Shown here one piece after another: positions 5,841 through 6,130 of a stretch of 6,130 bases of DNA (position 1 is its first letter; each line of letters opens with the position of its first letter). This DNA comes from Pseudomonadota bacterium (GTDB lineage: Bacteria; Pseudomonadota; Alphaproteobacteria; Sphingomonadales; Sphingomonadaceae): positions 1-6,130 of the forward strand of contig JARXKO010000093.1 in NCBI GenBank assembly GCA_030271595.1. Reading direction: 5' to 3'. The notes under the pieces were generated by a model, which was not told the origin of the DNA, did not search any database, and saw nothing but the letters and a program-made list of their open reading frames with translations. The translations under genes were made by a program, and so were the position numbers.

Positions 5841-6130
5841 GCCGCGAGCGCTGCGGGAAGCCCGGCGAACACGTCGGAGAACCGGCTGGTTGGCGCAACA
5901 AACACCGGTGGCTCGCCGATCGGTGCGGAAACCGTGTGAGTGCCGGGCTGATAGATCTTGCCCGACCACAGGTGTCGCCACGGCATGTCGCCGGGAAGCA
6001 CCACTTGCCGCGATGTCGCGCCTTCTTCGATCACCGGGGCCACCACCATGTCGGCACCGTAGAGGAACTGATCGTGCACCGTCCAGAGCGTGGAATCGTC
6101 GGGGTAATGCAGGAACAACGGACGCTGCGC
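5837..6130 (-). CDS. smoI: GH31 glycosidase, C-terminal part, probable sulfoquinovosidase
   Basis: The last 97 codons of a glycoside hydrolase family 31 enzyme; the catalytic barrel with its acidic residues lies beyond the right edge. The visible part begins AQRPLFLHYPDD, continues with DQFLYGADMVVAPVIEEGA and LPGDMPWRHLWSGKIY, and ends in the beta-sandwich domain with SAPIGEPPVFV. The RPLFLHY and APIGxPPVF segments resemble E. coli YihQ as I remember it, more than generic alpha-glucosidases. This supports a sulfoquinovosidase that releases sulfoquinovose from its glycosides. The LacI regulator start overlaps its TGA. The sulfoquinovose-specific assignment rests on this tail plus the operon, since the residues that contact the sulfonate are not in view. 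Confidence 0.82.
   Translation of the reverse strand, partial: AQRPLFLHYPDDSTLWTVHDQFLYGADMVVAPVIEEGATSRQVVLPGDMPWRHLWSGKIYQPGTHTVSAPIGEPPVFVAPTSRFSDVFAGLPAALAA

Noticed and set aside
5841..5981. N-terminal extension of the LacI regulator
   Set aside because: It overlaps the glycosidase C-terminus in another frame, and LacI proteins begin just before the helix-turn-helix, as with the ATG at 5840.
1..6130. CRISPR array, tRNA/rRNA, insertion sequence or integrase
   Set aside because: I looked and found no regularly spaced direct repeats, cloverleaf-like sequence or transposase/integrase motif.

Overview
The window is GC-rich and nearly all coding, and every supported gene lies on the minus strand. 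Gene content and protein style point to an alphaproteobacterium, most likely a sphingomonad (Novosphingobium/Sphingobium/Erythrobacter type). The clues are a plant-type glutamate-cysteine ligase beside rsmE, and a GGGGGAGGTGG-type inverted repeat of a kind I recall from sphingomonad intergenic regions. The taxonomic call is inference.

Right part (1650-6130): a compact operon read right to left. Its order is GH31 glycosidase C-terminus (5837-6130, cut by the window edge), LacI-family regulator (4833-5840), aldo/keto reductase (3915-4829), SsuD-like flavin-dependent monooxygenase (2818-3918), NAD(P)H:FMN reductase (2234-2803) and a divergent RibB-family protein (1650-2237). Three of the five junctions are ATGA overlaps; the other two gaps are 3 and 14 bp. 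GH31 sulfoquinovosidase, SsuD-like monooxygenase, flavin reductase, aldo/keto reductase and a regulator together match the sulfoquinovose monooxygenase (sulfo-SMO) pathway known from Agrobacterium. In that route the glycosidase frees sulfoquinovose (SQ) from plant sulfolipid headgroups. The monooxygenase, fed FMNH2 by the reductase, then splits the C-S bond to give sulfite and 6-oxo-glucose, and the aldo/keto reductase reduces this to glucose. No transporter or sulfite-export gene is visible here; these could lie beyond the right edge.

The most unusual item is the last gene of the operon. It has the fold signatures of 3,4-dihydroxy-2-butanone 4-phosphate synthase (RibB) but has lost both glutamates of the RENEGD catalytic loop, along with other substrate-contact positions. 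It may be a repurposed RibB or a non-catalytic partner of the flavin-dependent step.

Left part (1-1496): housekeeping genes. rsmE (16S rRNA m3U1498 methyltransferase, 753-1496) is followed by the N-terminal 193 codons of gshA (1-580, cut by the left edge). Between them lies a 122-bp two-unit inverted repeat that can form several hairpins, one of them followed by a T6 tract on the minus strand. The 153-bp gap between the operon and rsmE holds only a short hairpin and a possible degenerate repeat.
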